From Mycobacterium sp. ITM-2016-00318 (GTDB lineage Bacteria > Actinomycetota > Actinomycetes > Mycobacteriales > Mycobacteriaceae), in contig NZ_CP134400.1 in assembly GCF_002968285.2 (NCBI RefSeq), positions 4,712,001 through 4,776,000 on the forward strand: a stretch of 64,000 nucleotides of DNA, written 5' to 3'. Shown here piece by piece: positions 18,105 to 26,807 of this stretch. The number at the start of each line of letters is the position of its first letter. Positions within the stretch are counted from its first letter, which is position 1. The notes below the pieces were generated by a model that was not told where the DNA came from, made no database searches, and saw only the letters and a program-made list of their open reading frames with translations. Made by a program: the position numbers and the translations under genes.

Positions 18105-19337
18105 ATGGCAACGACGCAGGCCTGCCCCTTCGGACAGGGATTCGATTTCACCAACCCCGACATCCTCGAACGGGGCATACCGGTCACCGAGTTCGCCGAG
18201 CTGCGCAAGACCGCGCCGGTGTGGTGGAACGAGCAGCCCGAGTCGATCTTCGACGACGGCGGCTACTGGGTCATCAGCCGCCACGAGGACATCAAGGCGA
18301 TCTCCCGCGACGGCGACCTGTGGTCGACGAACCGCAAGGGCGTCGTGATGCGCATGCCCGAAGGAACCACGCCAGATCAGCTGGAGCTGACCAAGGCGAT
18401 GCTCATCAACCACGACGCCCCAGAGCACACCCGGTTGCGCAAGCTGGTGTCGAGACTGTTCACTCCGCGCGCCGTCGCCGGGCTCGAGGAGAAGCTGGCT
18501 GACGCCGCCCGCGAGATCGTGGCCGACGCGAAGCAGAAGCGAAGCGGCAACTTCGTCGACGACATCGCGATGCGCCTGCCGCTCCTGGCGATCGCGGACA
18601 TGCTCGGCGTGCCAGAGGGCGACCGCGAGAAGCTGTTCGGGTGGACGAACTCGATCATGAACACCGACGACCCCGACTTCGAGTCGGACTATGTCGCGGC
18701 CAACGCCGAGCTGATGGGTTACGCCTACACGATGGCCGAGGAACGCCGACGCTGTCCCGCCGATGACATCGTCACCAAGCTGGTGCAGGCCGACGTCGAC
18801 GGCGAATGGATGGAAGACGCCGAATTCGCCTTCTTCGTCATCCTTCTCGCGGTGGCGGGCAACGAGACGACCCGCAACGCGATGACTCATGGGATGAACG
18901 CGTTCTTCGAGAACCCGCAGCAGTGGGAGCTATTCAAAAGTGAGCGCCCCGACACCGCCGCCGACGAGATCGTGCGCTGGGCCACGCCTGTGCACTGCTT
19001 CCAGCGCACGGCGATGGCGGACACCGAACTGGGCGGCGTGGCCATCAAGGAAGGCCAGCGCGTCGGCCTGTTCTACAGCTCGGCGAACTACGACGAGGCG
19101 GTCTTCGACCGGCCCTTCGAGTTCAACGTCCTGCGCGACCCCAACCCGCATCTCGGATTCGGCGGCAACGGCGCTCACTTCTGCATCGGGGCGAACCTTG
19201 CCAGGATGGAGATCAAACTGATCTTCAACGAGATCGCCGATCAGATTCCCGACCTTTCGAAACTCGCTGAGCCGCAACGGCTCCGGTCGGGTTGGCTGAA
19301 CGGCGTCAAGGACCTGCAGGTTTCCTACCAGGGCTAG
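18105..19337 (+). CDS. Cytochrome P450, CYP125-like
   Basis: About 410 residues from ATG 18105, preceded by AAGG (ATG 18090 is an in-frame alternative). The start GFDFTNPDILERGIPVTEFAELRKTAP matches the CYP125 family closely. The I-helix is AVAGNETTRNAMTHGM, the ExxR is ADEIVRWATPV, and the heme loop is FGGNGAHFCIGANLARME. CYP125 enzymes oxidise the terminal methyl of cholesterol and cholest-4-en-3-one side chains. Substrate identity for this copy is inference, since paralogues exist in fast growers. It is absent from this point of the M. tuberculosis block and is followed 17 bases on by a TetR gene. Confidence 0.88.
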   Translation: MATTQACPFGQGFDFTNPDILERGIPVTEFAELRKTAPVWWNEQPESIFDDGGYWVISRHEDIKAISRDGDLWSTNRKGVVMRMPEGTTPDQLELTKAMLINHDAPEHTRLRKLVSRLFTPRAVAGLEEKLADAAREIVADAKQKRSGNFVDDIAMRLPLLAIADMLGVPEGDREKLFGWTNSIMNTDDPDFESDYVAANAELMGYAYTMAEERRRCPADDIVTKLVQADVDGEWMEDAEFAFFVILLAVAGNETTRNAMTHGMNAFFENPQQWELFKSERPDTAADEIVRWATPVHCFQRTAMADTELGGVAIKEGQRVGLFYSSANYDEAVFDRPFEFNVLRDPNPHLGFGGNGAHFCIGANLARMEIKLIFNEIADQIPDLSKLAEPQRLRSGWLNGVKDLQVSYQG

Positions 19338-19354
19338 CAAGTAGTATTCGGCGC

Positions 19355-19954
19355 GTGCGAACCCACGGTTGGTCTGGCGCCGCGCCCGCCAGTGACGACG
19401 AGGCCGTCGCGCGCATCCTCGATGCGGCGAGCAAGGCCATCGACGCCCGCGGTGCGGAGTTCTCGATCGCCGACGTCGCCCGCACGCTCGGCGTGACGCG
19501 CCAGACGGTCTACCGGTACTTCCCCAGCACCGACGCACTGCTGGTGGCCGCCGCCGTGCACGCCGCGGACGACTTCGCCAACCGTGTCGAGGCGCACCTG
19601 CGTGGCATCACCGACCCCGTCGAAGCCGTCACCGAGGGCATCGCGACCGCACTCGAGTGGCTGCCCAAGGACAAGCATCTCGGCCTGCTCATCGTGCCCG
19701 GCAGGCCGAACCCACACACCGGGTCGGTCACCGGTGATGTCGCGCTCGACTTCGGCCACGCGATGGTGCGCCGGTTCGACGTCGACTGGGCGAGCCTCGG
19801 CTACACCGACAAGGACCTCGACGAGCTGGCCGAGCACCTGCTGCGCATCATCCAGTCGTTCGTCACCGATCCCGGTCGGCCGCCCCGCACCGGCGTGGAA
19901 CTACGGGAATACCTCCGCCGCTGGGTCGGCTCAGCGGTTGCCGCGGGGCGCTAA
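19355..19954 (+). CDS. TetR-family regulator downstream of CYP125-like gene
   Basis: 199 residues from GTG 19355. The helix-turn-helix lies at about residues 35-60 (FSIADVARTLGVTRQTVYRYF), followed by the usual SDALL-type helix. The C-terminal part (residues 70-199) is the ligand and dimer domain. It is co-directional with the P450 gene, 17 bases apart, so probably in one operon. It may bind the nested inverted repeats upstream of that P450 (inference). Confidence 0.85.
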   Translation: MRTHGWSGAAPASDDEAVARILDAASKAIDARGAEFSIADVARTLGVTRQTVYRYFPSTDALLVAAAVHAADDFANRVEAHLRGITDPVEAVTEGIATALEWLPKDKHLGLLIVPGRPNPHTGSVTGDVALDFGHAMVRRFDVDWASLGYTDKDLDELAEHLLRIIQSFVTDPGRPPRTGVELREYLRRWVGSAVAAGR

Positions 19955-19986
19955 CACTTCGACGCCGGACGCGCGGTCGGGTGGGT

Positions 19987-21213
19987 CTAGACCACCGTCA
20001 GCGGGAGCGACTTGCGCGGGGCGAACACCCACGAGGCGCCGCCGCTGACACGTACGACCGACACCTCGACCAATTCCTCTGCGGCCGTGTCGGTCTCGAT
20101 CACCCGAGCCGTCCACTCCGTATCGCTGCCGGCGATCTCCACGTCGAGGTGCGGGTCGACGGCGGCGACGGCAGCCTGCAGTGGCCGTGTCGATGACGGT
20201 CCCACAAGCGATATCCAGGCACCGTCCTCATGCGCGGAGGACCTGTGCACCTCGACGGCATCGGGCCCGAAATCCGCGGTTACGTACGCCGCCGGGTTGA
20301 ACAGCGGGTGCAGTTGAAGGGTGCGTATCGCCCCCTCGATTCCGCCGGGAAGGCCGAGCGCACGGTGAATGCGTTCGGCGGCGATGCCCGCGATACCGGT
20401 CAGCTGATTGGTGCAGATCTTGTTGGCCAGTTCGGTGTCGGTGCCCGCGCGCTTGCCCACCGCGATGATGAACGACAGGTTCAGCAGGTGCATCTGCAGG
20501 CAGACTTCGTCGGCGATCCGCACCAGGGCCGAATGGGAGAACTTGCCGAAGTCGACATCGGACACCAAGTCACCCGAGTAGTCGGACTGCCCTTCGTCAT
20601 CGGTGTCGATCGGATCGAGCTCTGTTGTGGCGGCACGGGTTCGACGCATGACGTCGGTCACCGGGTGGTCGTCGATCTCGGGATGCGACTCGTCGATGAT
20701 CACCGTCCACGCGCAGTGCGGATGCCGGTCCGCAGGCGCCCGCGGCGGGCGGTGAATCGGGCGGATCTGCGCCCTGCGGTTGGTCGCGACCGCGGTGGCG
20801 TCGAACGTGGGGTCCTCGATGTCGTGGCACATGCCGCGGACGTAGTCCTCACCCATCGGTTCGACGTCCATCAAAGCGCCGCAGTGGTCGAGGTGGAACT
20901 CTCCGTGCCAGCGATCGTGCACCGTGTACCGGAAGTCCATGAACTGCGGCGGCGCACCGATGTCGAGCTGCAGGCCCTTGAAGATCGTGATGACGTCGAC
21001 GCCTTCGTACTTGAGGGCCTTCTGCATGCGCCTGGTGTAGATCGGGCTTGCGCCCATCCACTCCTCGATGGCGATCTCGAGCATGCCGGGATGACCGAAC
21101 GGCTTGATGCACCAGCCCATACCGGAGCGGTCGATCAGCTGACCGATGAGCAACAGCTCCGGCACCAGCGTGGCGAGCTGCTGACGTGACAGGCTCGCAT
21201 ATCGGCTAGTCAT
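19987..21213 (-). CDS. Conserved protein of unknown function, 408 aa
   Basis: I do not recognise this family. The protein is soluble, with no signal peptide or membrane helices. Conserved-looking blocks include LDHCGALMDVEPMGEDYVRG, then GMCHDIEDPTFDATA and the basic RRAQIRPIHRPPR, with HPHCAWTV after it. The Cys/His spacing (DHCG, MCHDI, HPHCAW) could support metal binding. The N-terminal half resembles a helical sensor-like fold and the C-terminal half is beta-rich. Its start overlaps the 3' end of the carboxymuconolactone-decarboxylase-like gene by eight bases, so it is the last gene of the aldA operon. A role in the same oxidative pathway is likely (inference). Confidence 0.75.
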   Translation of the reverse strand: MTSRYASLSRQQLATLVPELLLIGQLIDRSGMGWCIKPFGHPGMLEIAIEEWMGASPIYTRRMQKALKYEGVDVITIFKGLQLDIGAPPQFMDFRYTVHDRWHGEFHLDHCGALMDVEPMGEDYVRGMCHDIEDPTFDATAVATNRRAQIRPIHRPPRAPADRHPHCAWTVIIDESHPEIDDHPVTDVMRRTRAATTELDPIDTDDEGQSDYSGDLVSDVDFGKFSHSALVRIADEVCLQMHLLNLSFIIAVGKRAGTDTELANKICTNQLTGIAGIAAERIHRALGLPGGIEGAIRTLQLHPLFNPAAYVTADFGPDAVEVHRSSAHEDGAWISLVGPSSTRPLQAAVAAVDPHLDVEIAGSDTEWTARVIETDTAAEELVEVSVVRVSGGASWVFAPRKSLPLTVV

Positions 21214-21649
21214 CGAGCTTCTTCCCGGTGTGCATGCGGACAGCGTCGTTGACGTTGGCCTTCTTGTCCACGCCCTCGCCGCGCTCGGCCGCCTTCTTGT
21301 GCTTGGCGACCACGCGGCCGACCACCCCGTTCAGGCCCGAACCCCTTGGGAAGCCGACGTACTGGGTGAGGAAGACGGCGACCTCTTTCAGCTCGTCCGC
21401 GGTGAACTCGCCGTTCTGCAGCGCGGCGTTCACCTGGATCTCGGCGAGGTCCTGCTCGCCGAGGGCGGTGACGATCGACAAGGTCATGAGGCGCTTCTCG
21501 CGCATGGAAAGCGCGGGCCGACTCCAGATGTCGCCGAAGAGGTGGTCGACGGTCAGGTCGAAGAAGGGATCGCCCTCGATGTCGGGCATCTCCCAGCCGT
21601 AGACCTCGTTCATCTTCTCGAGGCCACGCTTCCGCTGCTCGTCCATCAC
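21206..21649 (-). CDS. Carboxymuconolactone-decarboxylase-like protein (Rv0771-like)
   Basis: 147 residues, all-alpha, of the AhpD/CMD family. The core is ALSMREKRLMTLSIVTALGEQ followed by LAEIQVNAALQNG. The CxxC motif of AhpD peroxidase partners is absent, so it is not a peroxidase reductant; it is closer to the gamma-carboxymuconolactone decarboxylase type, which needs no cofactor. The reaction here is unknown. It overlaps its neighbours on both sides (start base 21649 is shared with the upstream stop), so it is translationally coupled within the aldA operon. Confidence 0.85.
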   Translation of the reverse strand: MMDEQRKRGLEKMNEVYGWEMPDIEGDPFFDLTVDHLFGDIWSRPALSMREKRLMTLSIVTALGEQDLAEIQVNAALQNGEFTADELKEVAVFLTQYVGFPRGSGLNGVVGRVVAKHKKAAERGEGVDKKANVNDAVRMHTGKKLDD

Positions 21650-22521
21650 TACTCCTTCGCACTCTCTGCCGTATGCGGCACTCCGAGGCCTGCTGCCAGG
21701 TTCTTCCGCGCGATCTCCGCCAGCGGTAGGTCAACACCGACGGATTCGCCCAGCGCGAGCGCCAAGTTCAGATCCTTCTCGCCGAGGTTGCGGGCATGCG
21801 CGAGCGGGCCGTACAGAAAATCATCGGGTTGCAACGCATCCGAGTTCTCACGGACGACGACCGCACCCGGACCACCGCTCTGCAGGTCGGTGTGACGGAT
21901 GACGCGGCCCAGTTGCTGGACGCTGATACCCGCCTTGTCGGCAAGGTTCATCGCCTCGCCCGCAGCCGCATAGGAGATGAAGGTCAACATATTGCGGGCC
22001 AGCTTCATCCGCGTCCCAGCGCCTGGTTCGCCGGCGTGTACGACGAGCGACGCGAACAGTTTGAAAGCGGGCTTGATGCGCTCATAGACCTCACGCTCGG
22101 CGCCGACCATCACGGCGAGCTCGCCCTTTTCGGCCGCGCCCTTCCCGCCGCTGATCGGTGCGTCGACGATGTGAATGCCTTCCGGCGTGAGCTGACGGGC
22201 GAGTTCCTCGGCGGTGGTTTCGCTGATCGTCGAATGGATGGCGATCACCGTGCCCGGTTTGACGAACCTGGCCAGCCCGTTCGCGCCCGCGATGACGGCG
22301 CGCACCTGCTCGTCGTTGAGGACGGTGACGCTGATGATGTCGGCCTTGGCTACGTCTTCGAGGCTGTCGGCCGGTGACGCGCCGGCCTCCGCCAGCGGGG
22401 TCATGGCGTCCCGGCGCAGGTCGTAGACCGTCAAACCGCCGGGCCAGTCGACGAGTCGCTTGGCCATCGGCGCACCCATGTCCCCGAGGCCGATGTAGCC
22501 GAGCTTCAGTTGCTCAGTCAT
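21649..22521 (-). CDS. 3-hydroxyisobutyrate-dehydrogenase-like oxidoreductase (Rv0770-like)
   Basis: 290 residues from ATG 22521, overlapping the SDR stop by four bases. The NAD(P)-binding motif is LGYIGLGDMGAPMAKRLV, the substrate-side block is VDAPISGGKGAAEKGELAVMVG, and the catalytic Lys is in RMKLARNMLTFISY. This is the beta-hydroxyacid dehydrogenase fold, which oxidises 3-hydroxy acids to semialdehydes or reduces the reverse. Together with the downstream-encoded decarboxylase-like protein and the aldehyde dehydrogenase it suggests a short catabolic route (inference). Confidence 0.88.
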   Translation of the reverse strand: MTEQLKLGYIGLGDMGAPMAKRLVDWPGGLTVYDLRRDAMTPLAEAGASPADSLEDVAKADIISVTVLNDEQVRAVIAGANGLARFVKPGTVIAIHSTISETTAEELARQLTPEGIHIVDAPISGGKGAAEKGELAVMVGAEREVYERIKPAFKLFASLVVHAGEPGAGTRMKLARNMLTFISYAAAGEAMNLADKAGISVQQLGRVIRHTDLQSGGPGAVVVRENSDALQPDDFLYGPLAHARNLGEKDLNLALALGESVGVDLPLAEIARKNLAAGLGVPHTAESAKE

Positions 22522-23282
22522 GATCGCATGATCTGGCCGCCGTCGACATTGAAGATCTGACCGGTGATCCACTTTGCCTGATCCGAAAGCAGAAACAGAC
22601 ACATGCCCGCCAGATCGTCAGTCTCGCCCATGCGCGACAACGGAATTCGCTTCACGATGTCGTCGACGATTTCCTTCGGCGTGCTCGTGCGGTTGGCCTC
22701 GGTGTCGATCGGTCCCGGCGCGATCGCGTTGACCCGGATGTTCTGGCCGCCGAGCTCGGTCGCCAACTGCTGGGTCAGACCGTTCACGCCGACCTTGGCC
22801 AACCCGTAGAAGTTGGAGTACAGCCACGCCGCGGTGGATGACTGATTGATGATGGCGCCGCCGCCGCGCTTGGCCATCTTGCGATACACCGCCCTGGTGC
22901 ACACCAGTGCGCCGTCCATGTTCACGCTCATGAACTTCTTGTAGTAGTCCCAGTCAACCGTGATCAAGAAGTCCAGCTTCATGCCGCCGAAGATTGCGGC
23001 GTTGTTGACCAGGTAGTCGATGCCGCCGAATTCGGACAGCGTCGTCGCGGCCATCTCCTTGGCGGAGTCCGGGTCGGCCACATCGACACGAACGGCGAGC
23101 GCATTGCCGCCTTCGCCCTTGATGCCATCGGCGACCTTCTGGGCGCCTTCGGTGTTGATGTCGGCGACGACGACTGCAGCGCCCTCGCGGGCCAGCGCCT
23201 CCGCGTACGCCTGGCCGATACCGCCGCCTGCGCCGGTGACGATGGCCACCTTCTCCTTGAACTGATCTCCGTAGAGGCCCAC
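22518..23282 (-). CDS. Short-chain dehydrogenase/reductase (Rv0769-like)
   Basis: 254 residues from GTG 23282. The cofactor motif is VTGAGGGIGQAYAEAL, the NNAAIF structural block is present, and the active site is Ser (INQSSTAAW) with YGLAK, giving the Y-x-x-x-K pair. Asp in VVADINTEG after the second strand favours NAD over NADP. It ends with ITGQIFNVDGGQIM, the common SDR C-terminus. It lies nine bases downstream of aldA and overlaps the next gene, so it is within the operon. Confidence 0.9.
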   Translation of the reverse strand: MGLYGDQFKEKVAIVTGAGGGIGQAYAEALAREGAAVVVADINTEGAQKVADGIKGEGGNALAVRVDVADPDSAKEMAATTLSEFGGIDYLVNNAAIFGGMKLDFLITVDWDYYKKFMSVNMDGALVCTRAVYRKMAKRGGGAIINQSSTAAWLYSNFYGLAKVGVNGLTQQLATELGGQNIRVNAIAPGPIDTEANRTSTPKEIVDDIVKRIPLSRMGETDDLAGMCLFLLSDQAKWITGQIFNVDGGQIMRS

Positions 23283-23291
23283 CTGTTCTCC

Positions 23292-24761
23292 TTAATTGAC
23301 CGCTGTGGCAATCGCTTTGGTCTCGAGGTACTCCTCGAATCCAGCGAGCCCCATCTCCCGGCCGATGCCGGACTGCTTGTAGCCGCCGAAGGGCATGTCG
23401 GCGGAGTACCAGACGCCGCCGTTGACGTTGACGGTGCCGACGCGCATCCGCGCGGCGACGCCGGCGGCCCGGTCGGGGTCGGCACTGAACACGGTGCCCG
23501 AAAGGCCGTAGGGCGAGTCGTTGGCGATCGCCACGGCGTCGTCGTCGCCGTCGTGGGCGATCACCGTCAGCACCGGTCCGAAGATCTCCTCCCGCGCGAC
23601 CTTGGCGTGGTTGTCGAGTCCGGCGATGACCGTCGGCTCGATGAAGAATCCGGTGTCCCGGTCGGCGGGACGCCCTCCGCCGCAGGCGAATGTGCCGCCC
23701 TCGGCCGTCGCGGAATCGAGGTACCCCTGGATGCGATCGCGCTGCCGAGCCGAAATCACCGGCCCGCAGATGGTGCCCGCGTCCGTCGGATCCCCTGGCT
23801 TGAGGCCGGCCATCGTCGCGGCCGCAGCCTCGACAGCCTCGTCATAGCGCGCTCGCGGGACCACGAGTCGGGTGGTGATGGCACAGCCCTGCCCGGCGTG
23901 CATCGAGGCGGTGAATGCCGACATCGAGCAGGCGCCCGCGAGAGCGGCGTCATCGAGCACGAGGAAGGCCGACTTGCCGCCGAGTTCCAGGAACACCTTC
24001 TTCAGCGTCGCAGCTCCGTCGGACATCACGGCACGACCTGTATTGGTTGACCCGGTGAACGAAACCATGTCCACGCGTGGGTCTTTGGACAGCAGCGCGC
24101 CGACCGCGTGGTCGCTGGAGGTGACGATGTTGATCACGCCAGGCGGAATGTCGGTGTGTTCGGCGATCAACTGGCCGACGACAGCGGCGCACCAGGGAGT
24201 GTCAGGTGCCGGCTTGAGCACCACGGTGTTGCCCGCCGCCAGCGCAGGCCCGATCTTGGCGAGGTTGATCTGGTGCGGGAAATTCCACGGCGTGATGGCG
24301 CCGACGACCCCGACCGCCTCCTTGGCAATGGTGCGGTGGGTCTTGATGCCCATCGGGGACGCGACGCCGGCATCGATGCTCCACTGGTACGACTCGGCGG
24401 TGTCGGCGCAGAAGCTGAGATCGGCGATCGGCCCCTCCAGTTGCGCGGCGGCCGTCAGCATCCGCGGTGCTCCGACTTCGGCGATGGTGATCTCACGCAG
24501 GTCCTCGACGTGCTGGGTCAGCACCTCCTGCAGCTGCCTGATGCTGCGCACGCGCAGTTCGGTGTTCGTGGACCAGTCGGTGTCGTCGAACGCACGGCGG
24601 GCGGCCTCGATGGCGCGGCCCATATCGTCGGGCGTTGCGTCGGCGGCGACGCCGAGCACCTCCTCTGTGGCGGGATTCACCGTGGGGAAGGTGCCGCCGC
24701 CACCCGCCTCGAGCTTCCCGTCGATGAGCAATTGGCTCTGGCGATCGGCCAGCAGACTCAT
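23292..24761 (-). CDS. aldA: NAD(P)-dependent aldehyde dehydrogenase
   Basis: 489 residues. The catalytic cysteine is in MHAGQGCAITTRLVV and the general base glutamate is in LELGGKSAFLV. The cofactor block VDMVSFTGSTNTGRAV and the ITPWNFPH motif are complete. It oxidises an aldehyde to the acid in the cytoplasm; the substrate is unknown. It is the first gene of a five-gene operon (aldehyde dehydrogenase, SDR, HIBADH-like, CMD-like, unknown). The operator candidate TGGACAACTGTCCG lies 23 bases upstream of its ATG. By position it is aldA (Rv0768). Confidence 0.93.
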   Translation of the reverse strand: MSLLADRQSQLLIDGKLEAGGGGTFPTVNPATEEVLGVAADATPDDMGRAIEAARRAFDDTDWSTNTELRVRSIRQLQEVLTQHVEDLREITIAEVGAPRMLTAAAQLEGPIADLSFCADTAESYQWSIDAGVASPMGIKTHRTIAKEAVGVVGAITPWNFPHQINLAKIGPALAAGNTVVLKPAPDTPWCAAVVGQLIAEHTDIPPGVINIVTSSDHAVGALLSKDPRVDMVSFTGSTNTGRAVMSDGAATLKKVFLELGGKSAFLVLDDAALAGACSMSAFTASMHAGQGCAITTRLVVPRARYDEAVEAAAATMAGLKPGDPTDAGTICGPVISARQRDRIQGYLDSATAEGGTFACGGGRPADRDTGFFIEPTVIAGLDNHAKVAREEIFGPVLTVIAHDGDDDAVAIANDSPYGLSGTVFSADPDRAAGVAARMRVGTVNVNGGVWYSADMPFGGYKQSGIGREMGLAGFEEYLETKAIATAVN

Positions 24762-24783
24762 ACCGACTCCCTGTTTTTATTGC

Positions 24784-24797
24784 TGGACAACTGTCCG
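24784..24797. promoter_or_regulatory. Operator half of the aldA/TetR pair (aldA side)
   Basis: TGGACAACTGTCCG, a palindrome of TGGACA-N2-TGTCC form. The same form occurs at 24941-24954 (TGGACATGTGTCCA) on the regulator side of the divergent region. Matched sites at both ends are the usual layout for a TetR repressor that controls itself and the divergent operon. Confidence 0.65.
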
Positions 24798-24935
24798 ACT
24801 GAGTTCACTCAAACGATAGCCGCAGACCCACGCGAGAAGCAAGGACGGCTGCGCCCGCCAACCCGTCGATGTCACGAATCCGGCTTTGTACAGCATATTT
24901 GCAGTCCGCACTTGCTTGCCGCCGTCTGATTCCGA

Positions 24936-24954
24936 TAACTTGGACATGTGTCCA
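24936..24954. promoter_or_regulatory. Leaderless promoter and operator at the TetR start
   Basis: TAACTT at 24936-24941 fits the mycobacterial -10 consensus TAnnnT. The expected start of transcription, about seven bases on, coincides with GTG 24948, so the mRNA would be leaderless. The palindrome TGGACATGTGTCCA at 24941-24954 covers the start point and would block it when bound. Confidence 0.55.
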
Positions 24955-25544
24955 GCGATGCCGTGGTCACGGTGACAGACCAGAGCGGCGAAACACCGCG
25001 CAACCGGCGGCAGGAAGAGACGTTCCGCAAGGTCCTCACCGCGGGTGTGGAGATGCTTCGGGAGTCCTCCTATGCCGATCTGACGGTGCGTGCGGTCGCC
25101 GCTCGCGCCAAGGTCGCGCCGGCGACCGCCTACACCTACTTCTCGTCGAAGAATCATCTGATCGCCGAGGTGTACCTGGACCTGATGCGTCAGGTGCCCT
25201 ACTTCACAGATGTCAACGACAGCACGCCGACACGCGTCGAGGGGGCGCTGCGCGCCATGACGCTGATGATCGCCGACGAGCCGGAGGTCGCGGCTGCCTG
25301 CACGACGGCGTTGCTGTCCAGCAACGACCAGGCGGCGACCACCGTGCGCGACCGCATCGGCGCTGAGATCCACCGCCGCATCCGGTCGGCGATGGGCCCC
25401 GACGCCGACCCCCGCACCGTCTCAGCGCTCGAGATGACGTACTTCGGCGCACTCGTTCACGCGGGCAGCGGCTATGTCAGCTATCGCGAGATCGCCGACC
25501 GGCTGTCTTACGTCGTCGGCCTCGTCCTCGGAGAGGACAAATGA
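24948..25544 (+). CDS. TetR-family regulator of the aldA/cyp123 region (Rv0767c-like)
   Basis: 198 residues from GTG 24948 (GTG 24972 is an alternative). The helix-turn-helix is YADLTVRAVAARAKVAPATA followed by YTYFSSKNHLIAEVYL. It matches Rv0767c by position, divergent from aldA. Two matched palindromes flank the divergent region, one of them over its own start. Downstream it runs into cyp123 through two overlapping mini-frames, so it probably heads the cyp123-SDR-cyp51-ferredoxin transcript and may control it as well as aldA. Confidence 0.88.
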   Translation: MSSDAVVTVTDQSGETPRNRRQEETFRKVLTAGVEMLRESSYADLTVRAVAARAKVAPATAYTYFSSKNHLIAEVYLDLMRQVPYFTDVNDSTPTRVEGALRAMTLMIADEPEVAAACTTALLSSNDQAATTVRDRIGAEIHRRIRSAMGPDADPRTVSALEMTYFGALVHAGSGYVSYREIADRLSYVVGLVLGEDK

Positions 25545-25592
25545 GCAGAAGCCTCGGAGATGACCGATGAGCCAAAACCTTGGAGACCCTCA
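25541..25592 (+). repeat. Tandem 26-bp duplication forming two coupled mini-ORFs
   Basis: Two 26-bp units (25541-25566 and 25567-25592) differ at about a third of positions. Each starts with ATGAGC and carries a GGAGA Shine-Dalgarno sequence about six bases before the next start codon. Together they encode two nine-residue peptides, MSRSLGDDR (25541-25570) and MSQNLGDPQ (25567-25596). Each stop overlaps the next start: ATGA, ATGA and GTGA. The TetR stop, both peptides and the CYP123 GTG are therefore linked in an unbroken chain. It may be a duplicated ribosome-binding region rather than functional peptides. Confidence 0.65.
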
Positions 25593-26807
25593 GTGACTGC
25601 TTCGACCAGCGACGTGATCCTCGATCCGTACGACTACCACTTCCACGAGGATCCGTACCCGTACTACAAGCGGCTGCGCGAAGAAGCGCCGCTGTACCAC
25701 AACGAAGAGCTCGGTTTCTGGGCGCTGTCGCGACACCAGGATGTGCGCGAGGGCTTTCGCAACAGCACCACGCTCTCCAATCGCGACGGTGTGTCACTCG
25801 ACCCGATCTCGCGCGGCCCGCACGCCAGCAAGACCATGTCGTTCCTGGCGATGGACGACCCAGGGCATCTGCGCCTGCGCACTTTGGTGTCGAAAGGCTT
25901 CACTCCGCGACGCATCAGGGAACTCGAGCCGCGTGTCACCGAACTGGCCGTTGGTCATCTCGACACGATGTTGGAGCGGGCACGCTCCGGCGAAACAGTG
26001 GACTTCGTGGCGGAATTCGCGGGCAGGCTGCCGATGGACGTCATCTCCGAGCTGATGGGTGTGCCGCTGGAGGATCGCGACCGCATACGTGCCATGGCCG
26101 ACGGCGTCATGCACCGCGAGGACGGTGTGAACGACGTGCCTGCGTCCGCGATCGAGGCGTCGATCAACCTGATGGTCTACTACCAGCAGATGATCGCTGA
26201 CCGCCGAAAGCAGGCGGCCGACGACCTCACCACCGCACTGCTGGAGGCCGAGATCGACGGCGACCGGCTGACCGACGACGAGGTGCTGGGATTCCTGTTC
26301 CTTATGGTGATCGCCGGCAATGAGACGACCACCAAACTGCTTGCCAATGCCGCGTTCTGGGGGCACCGCAATCCGGACCAGTTGGCGCCGCTGTACGACG
26401 ACCTCGACAGAATCCCGCTGTGGGTCGAGGAGACGTTGCGCTACGACACGTCCAGTCAGCTGCTGGCACGTGTGGTCGCAGGCGACCTGAACCTCTATGA
26501 CACCGCGATTCCCGACGGCGACATCCTGCTGTTGCTGCCGGGTTCCGCGCATCGCGACGAGCGGGTTTTCGACAAACCCGACGACTACGTCATCGGCCGC
26601 GAGATCGGTTCCAATCTCCTGAGTTTCGGCAGCGGGGCCCACTTCTGCCTCGGCGCACACCTTGCACGCATGGAAGCGCGGGTCGCACTCGCCGAGATGT
26701 TCTCCCGAGTCCGCGGGTTCGAGGTGGACGAGGCCAACGCCGTCCGCGTTCACTCGAGCAGCGTCCGCGGGTTCGCCCATCTACCCATGACCGTGGAGGT
26801 CCGTTAA
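25593..26807 (+). CDS. cyp123: Cytochrome P450 CYP123
   Basis: 404 residues from GTG 25593, with TTGGAGA eight bases upstream. Motifs: I-helix MVIAGNETTTKLLANA, ExxR WVEETLRYD, heme loop LLSFGSGAHFCLGAHLARME. The order TetR, P450, SDR, CYP51, ferredoxin matches Rv0767c to Rv0763c. The substrate of CYP123 is not established. It shares the downstream 3Fe-4S ferredoxin with CYP51, which is the likely electron donor (inference). Confidence 0.93.
   Translation: MTASTSDVILDPYDYHFHEDPYPYYKRLREEAPLYHNEELGFWALSRHQDVREGFRNSTTLSNRDGVSLDPISRGPHASKTMSFLAMDDPGHLRLRTLVSKGFTPRRIRELEPRVTELAVGHLDTMLERARSGETVDFVAEFAGRLPMDVISELMGVPLEDRDRIRAMADGVMHREDGVNDVPASAIEASINLMVYYQQMIADRRKQAADDLTTALLEAEIDGDRLTDDEVLGFLFLMVIAGNETTTKLLANAAFWGHRNPDQLAPLYDDLDRIPLWVEETLRYDTSSQLLARVVAGDLNLYDTAIPDGDILLLLPGSAHRDERVFDKPDDYVIGREIGSNLLSFGSGAHFCLGAHLARMEARVALAEMFSRVRGFEVDEANAVRVHSSSVRGFAHLPMTVEVR

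Noticed and set aside
25541..25592. Short CRISPR-like repeats
   Set aside because: Only two adjacent 26-bp units with no spacers or cas genes; the overlap of starts and stops explains them better.
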